From positions 1 through 64,000 of the forward strand of contig JAVHLG010000009.1 in the NCBI GenBank assembly GCA_031082225.1: a stretch of DNA of 64,000 bases. Reading direction: 5' to 3'. Source of the DNA: Desulfovibrionaceae bacterium (GTDB lineage: Bacteria > Desulfobacterota > Desulfovibrionia > Desulfovibrionales > Desulfovibrionaceae). Under the pieces are notes generated by a model. The model saw nothing but the letters and a program-made list of their open reading frames with translations. It ran no database searches and was not told the origin of the DNA. The translations under genes were made by a program, and so were the position numbers. Below are positions 45,797 to 53,858 of the stretch, piece by piece (position 1 is the stretch's first letter; each line of letters opens with the position of its first letter).

Positions 45797-45850
45797 GATC
45801 CATACCGGAAACTGGTTGGAAGGCAAGGCCCGGCAGCCGCAGCGGCCGGG

Positions 45851-46327
45851 CTACATCTCCATGAGCATGGCGATTTCGTCGCATTCGGGAAACTTCGGAC
45901 AGTTGATGCAGTCGGCCCAGACCTTTTGGGGCAGCTTCTCCTTTTCCACCTCGACGAAACCCAGGTGTTCGAAAAATCCCTTCTGATAGGTCAGGGTGAA
46001 CACCCGGTACAGCCCCAGGGTCACGGCCTCGCTGAGGCAGGCCTCCACCAGCCTGCCCCCCCAGCCCTTCATGCGCATCTCCTCGTCCACGGCCAGGGAG
46101 CGGATCTCGGCCAGATCCTCCCAGGCGATGGTCAGGGCGCAGCAGCCGCGCACCCCCCGGCCGGAGCGCTCGGCCAGGACGTAGAAATCGCGCAGATGGC
46201 TGTATAGCTGGCTGAACGAGCGGGGCAGCAGCAGTTCCTTTTTGGCGCAGGTCATGAGCAGGGCGTGGATCTGCCGCACATCCTGGATCTGGGCCTTGCG
46301 CAGATAATATTCATCCCTGTCGGTCAC
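45851..46327 (-). CDS. GNAT-family N-acetyltransferase (short ArgA-like)
   Basis: The 158 residues start with GTG in a GTGA overlap with the upstream thioredoxin-like gene. The sequence LRKAQIQDVRQIHALLMTCAKKELLLPRSF followed by the acetyl-CoA segment AEIRSLAVDEEMRMKGWGGRLVEACL is typical of GNATs; FTLTYQKGFFEHLGFVEVEKEKLPQKVWADCINC is characteristic of the short single-domain glutamate N-acetyltransferases that replace ArgA. Arginine biosynthesis is therefore possible. Two CxxC-like cysteine groups lie near the end (DCINCPKFPEC). Confidence 0.82.
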   Translation of the reverse strand: MTDRDEYYLRKAQIQDVRQIHALLMTCAKKELLLPRSFSQLYSHLRDFYVLAERSGRGVRGCCALTIAWEDLAEIRSLAVDEEMRMKGWGGRLVEACLSEAVTLGLYRVFTLTYQKGFFEHLGFVEVEKEKLPQKVWADCINCPKFPECDEIAMLMEM

Positions 46328-46800
46328 GCGCCCTCCCCGGCCCCGGACAAAAGCTCCCGCAGTTCGTCGCCGGACATGTAGCCCTCGCTGGCATGTATCA
46401 TCTCCCCGTCACGGTTGAACACCACCATCTTGGGGATGGAGCCCACGGCGAACAGTCCGGCCACGTCCTCGCCGCCCTGATAGACCGGATAGTTGAAGGG
46501 CATCTGTTTGACGAACCGGAAGAAATCCCCGGAATTCTGATCCATGGAGATGCCCAAAAGGACCAGATCGCTTTCCGGGATGTCCCGGCGCAGGGTGATG
46601 AGCTCCGGAATCTCCTGCTGGCAGGGTCGGCACCAGGAGGCCCAGAAATTGATGACCACGAATTTTCCCCGGGACTGGCTGATGCGGTCCACCAGTTGTC
46701 CGGCGGTGATGGTCATGTCGTCCCGGGCCAGGGCCGGACCCGGCCAAAGGCAGGCCAGAAAAAGGGAACACGCCGCTAAGGCGCACAGGATGGCGCGCAT
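46324..46800 (-). CDS. TlpA-type exported thioredoxin
   Basis: The 158-residue precursor has an N-terminal signal (MRAILCALAACSLFLACLWPGPALA) and the thioredoxin motif WCRPC in VINFWASWCRPCQQEIPEL; the mature protein should act as a periplasmic thiol reductant or peroxiredoxin-like partner. It ends in a 4-nt overlap with the acetyltransferase. TlpA members often support cytochrome c maturation, but no heme-lyase gene is nearby. Confidence 0.85.
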   Translation of the reverse strand: MRAILCALAACSLFLACLWPGPALARDDMTITAGQLVDRISQSRGKFVVINFWASWCRPCQQEIPELITLRRDIPESDLVLLGISMDQNSGDFFRFVKQMPFNYPVYQGGEDVAGLFAVGSIPKMVVFNRDGEMIHASEGYMSGDELRELLSGAGEGA

Positions 46801-46848
46801 CGGGATACCTCCGGGAAGCGGCGCAACGTGACGCGCCGGGGAAAAAGC

Positions 46849-49302
46849 CTAGCAGTTTTCCAAAGATTGGCAACCGCGCACCGTGCCCACCAGCCGGGCG
46901 GCCTCGCGTACGGCCCCCACGGCGTCCAGGGAATAGCCGTCCGCGCCGATGGACGCGGCAAAGGCCTCGGTGACCACTGCGCCGCCGATCATGATCCGGG
47001 CCCGGCAGCCCTTTTCGTCACGCAGCCGGACGGTGTCGGACATGCGCACCATGGTGGTGGTCATCAGCGCCGACAGGCCGATGACGTCGGCGTCCCGGGA
47101 AAGGGCCTCGTCCACGATGCGCTCGGCCGGGACGTCCTTGCCCAGGTCCACCACGTCGAACCCGTTGTTGGCCAGCATCAGGCACACGATGTTCTTGCCG
47201 ATGTCGTGGATGTCGCCCTCCACCGTGGCCATGACGATCCGCCCGGCGGACATTCCCTCGTCGGTATCGGATAGAAGGGGTTTCAGGCGTTCAAAGCCGA
47301 TCCGCATGGTCTCGGCCGAAAGCAAAAGCTGGGGCAGGAAATATTCCTTGCGTTCGTATTTCTCCCCCACCTCCAGAATTCCCGGAATGAGGTCGCCGTT
47401 TAGTATCTCCGAGGCCGTGCGCCCGGATTCCAGGGCCGCCTCGATCATGCCCGGCAGGGCCGCCTTGTCGCCTTTGACCACGGCCTGGTGCAGGGTCGCG
47501 GCCGGGCCGCCGGAGGTTGCGCCAGACGGGGCGGACCCTGTCGTGGGCGCGGCGGCCGCCGCACCCCCGGAAGGCTTCCACCCGGCGTAAGAGGCAATGA
47601 ACCGACCGGCCTGGGGGTCGCGGGCCAGCAGCACCTCGGCGGCGAAGGCCGCCTCCCGCAGCCGTGCGGAATTGGGGTTGGCGATGACCGCCGCCAGGCC
47701 GTTTGCCATGCACATGGCCAAAAAGGTGGAATTGACCAGCTCCCGGGCCGGCAGGCCAAAGGAGATGTTGGACAGCCCCAGGCAGGTGGGCAGGCCCCAG
47801 GCCTCACGGCAGTGGCGGATGGTCTCGAAGCAGGCCAGGGCCGCCTCGGACTTGGAGGACACGGTCAGGGCCAGGGCGTCCACCATGATCAGATGTTTGG
47901 GAATGCCCAGGGCCAGGGCCTTGTCCACCAGCCGCTCCACGATGGCCAGCCGCTCGGCGGCCGTGACCGGGAGCTTGCGGCCCTCAAGGGGTAACAGAAT
48001 AAACGGCGCCCCCAGGTGTCGGCATACCGGGCCCAGGGCCTCCATGCGGCCGGGTTCGCCGCTGATGGAGTTGACCAGGGGCGAGCCCGGATAGGTCCAC
48101 AGCCCGGAGGTCAGGGCCGCAATGTCGTTGGAGTCCAGGCACAGGGGGGTGTTCGTGCGGCCGACGAGGTCCAGGACCAGCCGGGGCAGGATCTCGGCCT
48201 CGACCACCATGGGCGCGCCCACGTTGACGTCCAGGATGGCCGCGCCGCATTCGGTCTGTTCGGCGGCCAGGCGCGCGGCCTCGGCCAGCTCCCCGTTTTG
48301 CAGCTCGGCCGTGAGCACGGGCTTGCCCGTGGGATTGATGCGTTCGCCGATGACCGCCAGGGGATGGCTGCCGCCCACGGCCACGGTGCGCGACCGGGAG
48401 GTGACGGCCATGGACGCCGCATCGGCCTCGGGGCGCTGCCAGGGGCGACCGGCCACGGCCCGCGCCAGGGCCGCGATGTGGGCCGGGGTGGTGCCGCAGC
48501 AGCCGCACAAAACCTTGGCCCCGAGTTCCACGAATTTCGCGGTCTCGGCGGCGAACTCCTCCGGGCCCATGGGAAACACGGTGCGGCCGTCCTCCAGGCG
48601 GGGCAGCCCGGCGTTGGGCTTGACCAAAAAGGGCATGGCGGCCCGGGGCAGCCACTGACGCACCACCTCCATCATGCCCGCCGGTCCCAGGCCGCAATTG
48701 ACGCCGATCATATCGACGCCCAGGTTGCGCATGGTATCGGCGAACACCAGGGGCGGCGTCCCGGTCAGGGAGGCCGTGCCCTCGAAGGTCATGCACACGG
48801 CCACGGGCAGGTCGCAGACCTCGTGGCAGGCCAGGACCATGGCCTTGGCCTCGGCCAGATCGAAATGGGTCTCGGCGATGAGCAGATCCGCCCCGCCCTG
48901 GACCAGGCCGCGCACCTGCTCGGCAAAGGCGTCCACCAGGTCGCGCAGGGTCAAGGTTCCCATGGGCTTTACGAACTTCCCCGTGGGGCCGATGCTTCCG
49001 GCCACCAGAACCGTGTCGCCGGCGGCCTCCCGGGCGATTTCGGCCATGCGGCGGTTGACGGCCGTCACGTCCGTTCCCGGCGGCAGCTTGAAGCGGGAGC
49101 CTCCGAACGTATTGCTGGTGACGGCGTGGGCCCCGGCGTGGATGTAGTCGAGGTGCGATCTCTTGACGGCCTCGGGGTTGTCCAGGCCGAAAAGTTCGGG
49201 GGACTGGCCGGGGGGCAGCCCCCGTTGTTGCAGGAGGGTTCCCGTGGCCCCGTCGAAGATGAGGATCTCTTTGGACGCAAGCGCGAGTGCTGCTCTGTTC
49301 AT
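46849..49302 (-). CDS. metH: B12-dependent methionine synthase, three-domain form without activation domain
   Basis: The enzyme moves a methyl group from methyltetrahydrofolate to homocysteine via cobalamin. Residues about 1-290 form the zinc-binding Hcy domain (GVNCGLGPAGM, VLCGCCGTTPAH). About 310-570 is the pterin domain (GERINPTGK, AAILDVNVGAP). After an Ala/Thr/Gly linker, about 610-810 is the B12 domain with DIHDIGKN. The roughly 330-residue SAM-binding reactivation domain of E. coli MetH (1227 residues) is absent, so reactivation must come from another protein. The leader contains a perfect hairpin. Confidence 0.93.
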   Translation of the reverse strand: MNRAALALASKEILIFDGATGTLLQQRGLPPGQSPELFGLDNPEAVKRSHLDYIHAGAHAVTSNTFGGSRFKLPPGTDVTAVNRRMAEIAREAAGDTVLVAGSIGPTGKFVKPMGTLTLRDLVDAFAEQVRGLVQGGADLLIAETHFDLAEAKAMVLACHEVCDLPVAVCMTFEGTASLTGTPPLVFADTMRNLGVDMIGVNCGLGPAGMMEVVRQWLPRAAMPFLVKPNAGLPRLEDGRTVFPMGPEEFAAETAKFVELGAKVLCGCCGTTPAHIAALARAVAGRPWQRPEADAASMAVTSRSRTVAVGGSHPLAVIGERINPTGKPVLTAELQNGELAEAARLAAEQTECGAAILDVNVGAPMVVEAEILPRLVLDLVGRTNTPLCLDSNDIAALTSGLWTYPGSPLVNSISGEPGRMEALGPVCRHLGAPFILLPLEGRKLPVTAAERLAIVERLVDKALALGIPKHLIMVDALALTVSSKSEAALACFETIRHCREAWGLPTCLGLSNISFGLPARELVNSTFLAMCMANGLAAVIANPNSARLREAAFAAEVLLARDPQAGRFIASYAGWKPSGGAAAAAPTTGSAPSGATSGGPAATLHQAVVKGDKAALPGMIEAALESGRTASEILNGDLIPGILEVGEKYERKEYFLPQLLLSAETMRIGFERLKPLLSDTDEGMSAGRIVMATVEGDIHDIGKNIVCLMLANNGFDVVDLGKDVPAERIVDEALSRDADVIGLSALMTTTMVRMSDTVRLRDEKGCRARIMIGGAVVTEAFAASIGADGYSLDAVGAVREAARLVGTVRGCQSLENC

Positions 49303-49321
49303 GGGCTGTCCTTGGTCTTAT

Positions 49322-49342
49322 GGCCGACGGACGCCGTCGGCC
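49322..49342 (-). promoter_or_regulatory. Perfect hairpin in the metH leader
   Basis: GGCCGACGG (49322-49330) pairs with CCGTCGGCC (49334-49342) across a 3-nt loop, 20 bp upstream of the metH start. A partly overlapping alternative pairing is possible with the GC-rich stretch near 49357-49368. It does not match a known riboswitch that I can name. Confidence 0.4.
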
Positions 49343-49532
49343 GCGAGATGGCGCAACCGGCCGACGCCGGAGGCGAAACGCGCTTTCGTCTACTGAAAAA
49401 CATTGAAAAGGACAAACAAAAACTCTATGCTCGACCAGTGGCCAAGCCGCCTCTACCCAATGCCCCTGTCCTCCCGGCATTTCCACGGACCAACGGTCTG
49501 CTCGTTTCCGGCGAGCCGTCCTTTTTTTGCCA

Positions 49533-50579
49533 ATGATGAAGACAACACACGAAGATATCGCCGTCGCCCCGTCCGACCCGTCCGTCCTGGCCGATGCAGA
49601 GGCCGAGGAGGAGTTGTCGCTTGAGCCCGACCTTCCGGCCGCTGACGACGATTCCGCCGACGACCTGGAGACCGCCGCCCATCTTCCCGCGCCGCTTGAT
49701 TTCAAGCGCACGGGCATGGCCACCCGCGACCCCCTGCAGCTCTACCTGCGCGAGATCAGCAAGTTCCCCATGCTCGGCCCGGACGAGGAATTCGACCTGG
49801 CCCGCAAGGTCCGGGACCAGGGCGACCAGGACGCTGCTTTCCGGCTGGTGTCCTCGCACCTGCGCCTCGTGGTCAAGATCGCCATGGATTTCCAGCGCCG
49901 CTGGATGCAAAACGTCCTGGACCTGATCCAGGAAGGCAACGTGGGGCTCATGCGCGCGGTCACCAAGTACGACCCGGAAAAGGGCATCAAGTTCTCCTAT
50001 TACGCCGCCTACTGGATCAAGGCCTACATCCTCAAATACATCATGGACAACTGGCGGCTGGTCAAGATCGGGACCACCCAGGCCCAACGCAAGCTCTTCT
50101 ACAATCTGAACAAGGAACGCCAGCGCCTCCAGACCCAGGGCTTCGATCCCAGCACCTCGAAACTCTCGGAGAGCCTCAACGTCAGCGAGTCGGACATCCT
50201 GGAGATGGAGCAGCGTTTAAGCGGCAACGACCTGTCCCTGGACGTGTCGCTTGGCGAGGACTCCTCGGCCACGCGCATCGACTTCCTGCCCGCCCTGTCC
50301 CCGGGCATCGAGGAGATGCTGGCCGACGACGAGATCTCGCGCCATCTGGAAAAACATATCGCCACCATCCGGCCCAGCCTCTCGGACAAGGAACGCGACC
50401 TGCTGGAAAACCGCATCCTCTCGGATTCGCCCTTGACGCTGCGGGAAATCGGGGCCAAATACGGCATCACCCGGGAACGGGTGCGCCAGATCGAGTCCAG
50501 GCTTCTGGAAAAGCTCAGGGAGCATCTCACCAGGAAGATCGAAGACTTTTCTGCGGACTGGATCAAAAGCAGCGGATAA
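49533..50579 (+). CDS. rpoH: RpoH-type (sigma-32) alternative sigma factor
   Basis: The 348-residue sigma-70-family factor starts at the ATG at 49533 (a second ATG follows directly; the upstream in-frame TTG is less likely). A disordered acidic N-terminus of about 60 residues precedes region 2 (LRLVVKIAMDFQRRWMQNVLDLIQEGNVGLMRAVTKYDPEKGIKFSYYAAYWIKAYI). The RpoH-box-like AQRKLFYNLNKERQ is next, and region 4 HTH (TLREIGAKYGITRERVRQIESR) ends it. There is no region 1.1. Heat-shock control is inferred from the RpoH box; it is divergent from metH. Confidence 0.85.
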   Translation: MMKTTHEDIAVAPSDPSVLADAEAEEELSLEPDLPAADDDSADDLETAAHLPAPLDFKRTGMATRDPLQLYLREISKFPMLGPDEEFDLARKVRDQGDQDAAFRLVSSHLRLVVKIAMDFQRRWMQNVLDLIQEGNVGLMRAVTKYDPEKGIKFSYYAAYWIKAYILKYIMDNWRLVKIGTTQAQRKLFYNLNKERQRLQTQGFDPSTSKLSESLNVSESDILEMEQRLSGNDLSLDVSLGEDSSATRIDFLPALSPGIEEMLADDEISRHLEKHIATIRPSLSDKERDLLENRILSDSPLTLREIGAKYGITRERVRQIESRLLEKLREHLTRKIEDFSADWIKSSG

Positions 50580-50669
50580 TTTTTTCTTGTCGCATCACGA
50601 TCATAGCACCGCGCAAGCGGTCTGGGGAGGCTGACCGCAGGCCTCCGGCACCACCAACCCGACACGGCC

Positions 50670-52376
50670 ATGCCGGACGACCCCCGGACCTTCTCCATGC
50701 GCTATCGCTTCCACTTCCTGCTTGTTCTGGCGCTTTTGCCATGCCTGATCAGCAACTCCTGCTCGCCCAAGACGCCCGGCCTGCCCGGCGTCTCGGCCAA
50801 GGAGCTGTCCCAGCGCGCCGCTGCGGACTACTATTACCTCATCTATCAGGATCTGTTGCGCTCCGGCGAACGGGACCAGGCGGCCACCGTCCTGGCCACC
50901 CTGGCCAAACTGACGCCCACGCCCCAGGTGCTGCTCGAGCTGGCCAACCTGTACTGGGGCATCAACCAGCGCGACGCCGCCATCGCGGTCCTGGAAGACG
51001 CGGCGCGCCGCCACCCCGAGGAAAAGCAGATCGCCTTCTATCTGGCCAGCGCCTACCAGATGCAGCGGCGGCGGGACGAGGCCGTGGCCGTGGTTGCCGG
51101 TTACCTGGCCGCGCATCCGGACGATCTGGACGCCCACCAGGAGATGTCCACCCTGCTCATTGATGCCGGAAAATTCCGCGAGGCCCTCGAATCCCTCAAA
51201 AAAATCGAGGCCTCGGCCCCGTCCCCCACTGTCTCGTTCTACATGGCCAAGGCCCATGTCGGCCTTGGCGACCGCCCGGCGGCCATCGCCGCCCTGCGCC
51301 GGGTTCTCGAGGCCGACCGGACCATGGTGGCCGCCTGGGCCGAACTGGGATTCCTCCAGGAGCAGGAGAAGGACTATCGCGGCGCCGTGGAAAGCTACGC
51401 CGCCATCCTGGAACTCGGCGAGGAAGGCCCCGAGGTCTGGTCGCGACTGGTCAGGCTGCACCTCAGGCTCAAAAGCCCGGCCAAGGCCATGGCCCTCATG
51501 GACAAGGCCCCCAAAGACAGCGGATTCGTGCTCGAAACGCTTTCCGCGTTCATTGCCGAAGGCTACGCCGCCGAGGCCGGGAAACTCCTGGACCGCCTGG
51601 AGAAGGGCGCCTCGCCGTCGCCCGACATCCTGTTCTACCGGGCCGTGGTGGCCTACGAGGGCGAGAAAAAGCCGGCCAAGGCCATCGGCTACCTGAAACG
51701 CGTTCCCGAGTCCCATCCGCATTACGACAAAAGCCTGGGTTTCCGGATCCAACTGCTGCTGGAGATGGACCGACCCGCCGAGGCCCTGGAACTGGCCAGG
51801 GAGTCGGCAGGGCGTTTTCCGGACAAAAAAGAATTCCGGCTTCTTCACGCCGTCGCCCTGGAGCGCACGGGCGATCCCGACGGCGCAGCGGCGGTCCTGA
51901 CCGAGGCTGGCGAGAAATGGGCCGAGGACACGGAGATCCTCTACCGCCTGGGGGTCGTCCTGGAACGACAGGACCGGACGGCCGAGAGCGTCCGGGTCAT
52001 GGAGCAGGTCATCGCCCTGGACGGGGAGCACGCCGACGCCCTCAACTTTGTGGGCTACACCCTGGCCGATGACAACCGCGACCTGCCCCGGGCCCTGGAA
52101 CTGATCGAAAAGGCCGTGGGCATCGAACCGGACAATCCCTATTTCCTGGATTCCCTGGCCTGGGTCCACTACCGCATGGGCGACCTGGACAAGGCCTGGG
52201 AGATCATCCGCCAGGCCGTGAGCCAGCCCGTGGGCGATCCGGTGATCTGGGAGCACTACGGCGACATCGCCGCCGCCATGGGGAAAAAGGCCGAGGCTGC
52301 GGAGGCCTACGGCAAGGCCATCGCCGACAATCCCGCCAAGGCGGCGGACATCCGCCGCAAAAAGGACGCCCTATGA
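50670..52376 (+). CDS. TPR-repeat lipoprotein
   Basis: The 568-residue exported protein has a long N-terminal signal and a possible lipobox ending LISNSC. About ten tetratricopeptide repeats follow (for example DQAATVLATLAKLTPTPQVLLELANLYWG, RRDEAVAVVAGYLAAHPDDLDAHQEM, PRALELIEKAVGIEPDNPYFLDSLAWVHYRMG). TPR proteins scaffold protein complexes; here it is coupled by an ATGA overlap to the LolB-like lipoprotein, suggesting envelope lipoprotein handling. The lipobox serine at -1 is not ideal. Confidence 0.82.
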   Translation: MPDDPRTFSMRYRFHFLLVLALLPCLISNSCSPKTPGLPGVSAKELSQRAAADYYYLIYQDLLRSGERDQAATVLATLAKLTPTPQVLLELANLYWGINQRDAAIAVLEDAARRHPEEKQIAFYLASAYQMQRRRDEAVAVVAGYLAAHPDDLDAHQEMSTLLIDAGKFREALESLKKIEASAPSPTVSFYMAKAHVGLGDRPAAIAALRRVLEADRTMVAAWAELGFLQEQEKDYRGAVESYAAILELGEEGPEVWSRLVRLHLRLKSPAKAMALMDKAPKDSGFVLETLSAFIAEGYAAEAGKLLDRLEKGASPSPDILFYRAVVAYEGEKKPAKAIGYLKRVPESHPHYDKSLGFRIQLLLEMDRPAEALELARESAGRFPDKKEFRLLHAVALERTGDPDGAAAVLTEAGEKWAEDTEILYRLGVVLERQDRTAESVRVMEQVIALDGEHADALNFVGYTLADDNRDLPRALELIEKAVGIEPDNPYFLDSLAWVHYRMGDLDKAWEIIRQAVSQPVGDPVIWEHYGDIAAAMGKKAEAAEAYGKAIADNPAKAADIRRKKDAL

Positions 52377-53200
52377 CCCGTGCCCGCCACGCCCTGGCGA
52401 TGTTCGCCGCCCTGCTGCTTCTTGCCGGTTGCGCCGCAAAGACCGCCGTGCCGCCAGGGGACGACCTGTCCCGGACGACCTGGGAGGCCTTCCGCCAGCG
52501 GGAAACGGCCCGGCATGCCGACTGGAAGGGCTTTCGCCTGGACGCGGGCCTGAGCTTCGCCTCCCAGCGCCGCAGCGGACGTCTGAATGTGGCCTTTTAC
52601 GGCAACATCGATCTTCCCCTGCGCCTGGACCTGTCCCTGACCATGGGCGGCCCGTATGCCTTCTGGGTCGAAGACGGTTCCGGATTCACGGCCTATTTTC
52701 CCGGCAATCAGAAGGCCTATGCCCACCGCAGCACCCGCGAGGGCCTCTCCCGCCTGGGGCTGCCCCTGCCCTTCGACCTGCGGGAGCTGGCCGCCGTGGC
52801 CACGGGCCGCTTCGAGGTCCTTATGCCCGAAAAATACGTCTCAGCCAAAAAACGTCCCGAAGGCTACGAATACGCCTTTGCCGCCGGTTCCCGGCTGGGA
52901 TCCCTGACCCTTGACTTCGAGGGCAAACCGATACATCTCACCGGGCGGGGAATCGAACCCTGGAAGGTGGCCTTCGAAGACTTCCAGGCCGACGACGCCG
53001 GGGCCGACGACACCGGGGCCGCACAGCCCAGACGCGTGGTCCTGACCACCCCCGGCGGGTCCCAGGTGACGCTTCGCATCAAAAAGCTGGAGGGCCGCGA
53101 CACCCCCTGGCCGGACAGCGCCCTGGCCCTGCCCATACCGCCCGGAACCTCGGTGCGTTCCCTGGAGGCCCAGGGGGAGATCAGCGTCCCGGACCTCTGA
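52373..53200 (+). CDS. LolB-like / DUF4292-type outer-membrane lipoprotein
   Basis: The 275-residue lipoprotein has the lipobox LLAGC at residues 17-21. The mature part resembles LolB-type hydrophobic-cavity lipoprotein receptors or DUF4292 proteins (RQRETARHADWKGFRLDAGLSFASQRRSG, LRLDLSLTMGGPYAFWVEDGSGFTAYF, the C-terminal KLEGRDTPWPDSALALPIPPGTS). Its ATG sits in an ATGA overlap with the TPR lipoprotein stop. A LolB-like role in inserting lipoproteins is an inference. Confidence 0.72.
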   Translation: MTRARHALAMFAALLLLAGCAAKTAVPPGDDLSRTTWEAFRQRETARHADWKGFRLDAGLSFASQRRSGRLNVAFYGNIDLPLRLDLSLTMGGPYAFWVEDGSGFTAYFPGNQKAYAHRSTREGLSRLGLPLPFDLRELAAVATGRFEVLMPEKYVSAKKRPEGYEYAFAAGSRLGSLTLDFEGKPIHLTGRGIEPWKVAFEDFQADDAGADDTGAAQPRRVVLTTPGGSQVTLRIKKLEGRDTPWPDSALALPIPPGTSVRSLEAQGEISVPDL

Positions 53201-53285
53201 GGCCCGGATTGAACCAGACCTTCGGGCGAAGCGCCGCACGCGCCCGGCCACTCCGGGTAACGCCCGCCACACGTGGAGATTCGCC

Positions 53286-53741
53286 ATGCCGCAGACCGTG
53301 ATCATCGGATCCGACCATGCCGGAGTCCTGCTCAAGAAGCTTCTGGCCGACCACCTCGCCGCCGCCGGCCACCATGTCGTCGATGTCGGCCCGGCCGACG
53401 TGAAAAGCGTGGACTATCCGCTCTACGCGGCCTCGGTCTGCGACGCCGTGCTCACCCAAAACGCCCTGGGCATCCTCATCTGCGGCACGGGCCTGGGCAT
53501 GTCCATGACCGCCAACCGCCGCCCCGGCATCCGGGCCGCCCTGTGCGGCAACGAATTCATGGCCCGCATGGCCAGGCTGCACAACGACGCCAACGTCCTG
53601 TGCCTGGGCGAACGGGTCACGGGACAAGGACTGGCCCTGTCCATCGCCGACGCCTTCCTGGCCGCATCCTTCGAGGGCGGACGCCACCAGCGGCGCATCG
53701 ACCTCATGGAAACCTGCCACGGCGGAACCGTTTCCCGATGA
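53286..53741 (+). CDS. rpiB: Ribose-5-phosphate isomerase B
   Basis: RpiB interconverts ribose-5-phosphate and ribulose-5-phosphate. The 151 residues begin MPQTVIIGSDHAGVLLKKLLADHL, with HDVGP-like and NVLCLGERVTGQGLA segments of the family and the active-site cysteine in LICGTGLGMSMTANR. The gene lies in a pentose/fructose phosphate cluster rpiB-tkt-glpX, which suggests flux into the non-oxidative pentose phosphate pathway. Confidence 0.95.
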   Translation: MPQTVIIGSDHAGVLLKKLLADHLAAAGHHVVDVGPADVKSVDYPLYAASVCDAVLTQNALGILICGTGLGMSMTANRRPGIRAALCGNEFMARMARLHNDANVLCLGERVTGQGLALSIADAFLAASFEGGRHQRRIDLMETCHGGTVSR

Positions 53742-53858
53742 AGGTCAGCCGCCCCCCCCGCCACGCGCCATTCAAAACGGCTTTTCCCAAAAAGCCGTTT
53801 TTTGCGTCGCATACGCCGCGTTTTTTTCCCTCCAACCCGTAGCGCAAGGACCACCATC

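Noticed and set aside
49303-49532. SAM, SAH or cobalamin riboswitch before metH
   Set aside because: Only one simple perfect hairpin is seen and the conserved core sequences of these riboswitches are not found.
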